From Antitrichia curtipendula (lineage: Eukaryota; Streptophyta; Bryopsida; Hypnales; Leucodontaceae), in contig OX579641.1 of the NCBI GenBank assembly GCA_951230915.1, forward strand, positions 1,054,001-1,118,000: 64,000 nt of DNA, written 5' to 3'. Position 1 is the first letter of the stretch. Each line of letters starts with the position of its first letter. A program made the translations under genes and the position numbers. Shown piece by piece: positions 62,162 through 64,000 of the stretch. The notes below the pieces were generated by a model. That model worked only from the letters and a program-made list of their open reading frames with translations. It made no database searches and was not told where the DNA came from.

Positions 62162-62750
62162 CTGCGAATTATTACAAGTGGATAATGAGTAGTTTCCAAA
62201 ACAAATGTAGATGATCACTTCAAATCTTATGAAAATGTATTATGTTCACAATCTAATGCACATAAGTGTGGATTCATATCAAACATTACCAAACAAGAGT
62301 CGCACTTATAATTTATGTACATGTAACTATGGATTTACATTTATAATATAAATGAAAAAATCCAGTATTCATATTTACATACACTTAAGTAATTAAGTAT
62401 GAATTCACAGTTAAAATCTTCAAAAGAAAAAATGTAATACTCACAAATTTAAAAGGTGAAAGATAAAATTGAATTTTACATATAAAAGCAAGCGAACAAA
62501 AGATGGAATACTTTTGCAATTCTATACACATACATTTTGAAAATAATTAAAAATCATGAAAAAACGATTGCAATATTTACAACTTCATATTTGTAAATGC
62601 AATCTTCAAAATTACATTCAACAATACAAAACAATCCTGTAAAAGTAAAAAAAATCATACTTAAAAAAACAAAAATAGCGCAACTTCAAAACATCCCAAA
62701 TCATTACAGTGAGAGTTCACTGAGATGAACCTTGGGGATCATTGACTTCC
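62162..62750. other. AT-rich interval between the two spliced genes
   Basis: No open frame or motif found. It may contain the 5' end or an intron of the FCP1/NIF-like gene. Confidence 0.5.
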
Positions 62751-63946
62751 TCATTCCTGATGAACCCCGGAACTCATTGCAGGAGTCTGCAGGTCATCTG
62801 ATTGCAGCAGCGCCTCGGAAGGACTATGCAATGCTGGATCCAGTTCCATGGATGTCCTAAGAAGAATATGAGCTCCACTACCTGAAGATACCGATACACG
62901 GTTCTCTGATGACACATGAGGGGCCGGCTCACTCATGTCAATAGTTGGAGGGGAAGAGTTTCCAGAAGGTAGAGTTCCCTTGATGATAGTCATCAGCTGA
63001 GCATATTCAATCCTTGAACGCTTCCTCTCCTCAAATTGTTCCTCCTCAAACTTCTGCATCCTTTCATGCATCATTTTCATATAATCCTTCATAGTAAGAT
63101 CTTCTGTTTCATCCAACTTCCTCTTTCCTCGATCACGCTCTGAAGAAGGGGAAGGAGAAGTGAACGATGAACCACGACGTTCACTTGCTGGTGGATTCAT
63201 AGGGGTGACCGTTCCAGCATGTGGAGTGCCAAACTCTTGGGACGCGGGAGGATTGATCATATGGAGTTCATCACCTTCTCCTTGGTCAATCATGTCGTGC
63301 TCTGAATCTTGAGCAACCAACTGAATACGATCTCTCTTGCCCCTACCGGATGACGAGGTGTCATTATCGACCGTCTTTGGATACTTCTCTTCATCAACAT
63401 AGTACCCTGACTGAAGGAAATCCGCCTTGTCCAACTCCACAGACAATTGCGAGAGGTCACTAAAGGATTTTGTCTCGTCAGAATCCCCAATGATATAATT
63501 TATCAGCGAATTCATCTGGAAGAAGATGAAAAAATAGTTAGAATAACATATTTTAGATAATAAACTCCAAGAACAAACAAACATGTCAATTCACCTTGAA
63601 TGGAGGTGAATACTTAGAAAGAACAACATACTCACCCACGCCGCACAAATGATTTTTCCACCCCCGTATATTGTAAAGACCGCGTCGCCGGGATTGCAAA
63701 ATAAAGCCAAAATGCTTATGTAGAACTCCATCCGTAATTCATTCTCATAGATTTGGTATTGCATTTCATTGTAAGCTCCCGAGGTAAGGAATTCATGCGT
63801 TTCCGGAGCCTTGAATTTTGTGGGCAAGGAGTTGCATTTTGCCTTGTGGTTCTTCTTAATGAGGAACATGATGTGGACATTCGCTTCGACTTTCTTCTTG
63901 TTCAACTCAAGATCCTCAAGTCGCTCGTACTTCGCTGGCATGTACT
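62751..63946 (-). CDS. Spliced gene of unknown function, 5' end outside the window
   Basis: Exon 63946-63636 follows the acceptor CATCACGCAG and ends GCGTGG|GTGAGT in phase 0. The next exon, 63515-62751, follows CATCTTCTTCCAG and runs 255 codons to TGA. The first exon encodes a compact domain (AKYERLEDLEL, EFYISILALFCNPGDAVFTIYGGGKIICAAW). The PGD..F.IYGGGK segment loosely recalls the nucleotide-binding loop of methyltransferases, but I would not name it. The second exon encodes a disordered Ser/Pro-rich region with GRGKRDR, a basic ERDRGKRKLDE patch and a helix (MKDYMKMMHERMQKFEEEQFEERKRSR), suggesting a nuclear protein with a short coiled coil. Start lies beyond the right edge. Confidence 0.65.
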
Positions 63947-64000
63947 CTGCGTGATGAAGGACATAATTATCTGTAAATATGGAATGGTAAAAATGGTGTA

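Overview
The window looks like nuclear DNA of a plant-lineage eukaryote. It has plant-type CCCTAAA telomere-like runs, GT-AG introns, a Ty3/gypsy retroelement with plant-style gag-pol, and DUF659/hATC-type hAT transposases. Nothing fixes the species; a non-seed land plant or a streptophyte alga is my guess. Almost all of it is mobile DNA. Conventional multi-exon genes appear only in the last 4 kb.

Layout. 1-1.8 kb: a 107-bp satellite organised in trimers, a 100-bp AT-rich repeat and a telomere-like run. 1.9-5.7 kb: a RING-type zinc-finger gene on the minus strand, flanked by diverged direct repeats. 7.5-13 kb: element I, with CGGACG-rich arrays at both ends around a broken RING-family gene and a broken kinase-like gene. 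15.2-50.4 kb: copy A of hAT family X, minus strand, split by two large insertions. The first insertion is a 9-kb Ty3/gypsy element (16137-25109, target duplication ATTGG). The second is a 21-kb hAT element, here called Y (25878-47027, target duplication GACAAGGC). Y carries a kinase-like gene, a RING gene and its own hAT transposase, and itself contains a solo LTR (31422-34891, duplication TTATC) and a Tc1/mariner remnant (38948-40182). 51-59.4 kb: a RING-family gene followed by copy B of family X on the plus strand. Copy B has the uninterrupted pre-insertion site for both Y and the Ty3 element. Copies A and B form a large inverted repeat that is nearly identical over at least 3.3 kb. 60-64 kb: two spliced minus-strand genes, one with an FCP1/NIF-like (HAD) domain.

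The candidate undescribed system is the cargo-bearing hAT group. Element I, element Y and the RING-X region share a small gene set: a protein with a shared N-terminal domain, coiled coil and RING-H2 finger; a kinase-like protein with its own shared N-terminal domain; and, in Y and X, a DUF659/BED hAT transposase. Each gene sits behind a GC-rich tandem array that usually ends in a TATA box, so Y reads as array-TATA-gene-AT-rich filler modules. A reasonable inference is that kinase and RING products modify transposase or host factors, but nothing in the sequence proves this.

A second candidate is the Ty3/gypsy LTR. It is about 3.5 kb long and encodes a roughly 630-residue protein in the sense direction, still alignable between two well-diverged LTR copies.

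Most coding units are broken by a few in-frame stops or frameshifts. Where a homologue shows the ancestral residue, the stop replaces Gln (CAG) or Trp (TGG), which fits cytosine deamination of methylated transposons.
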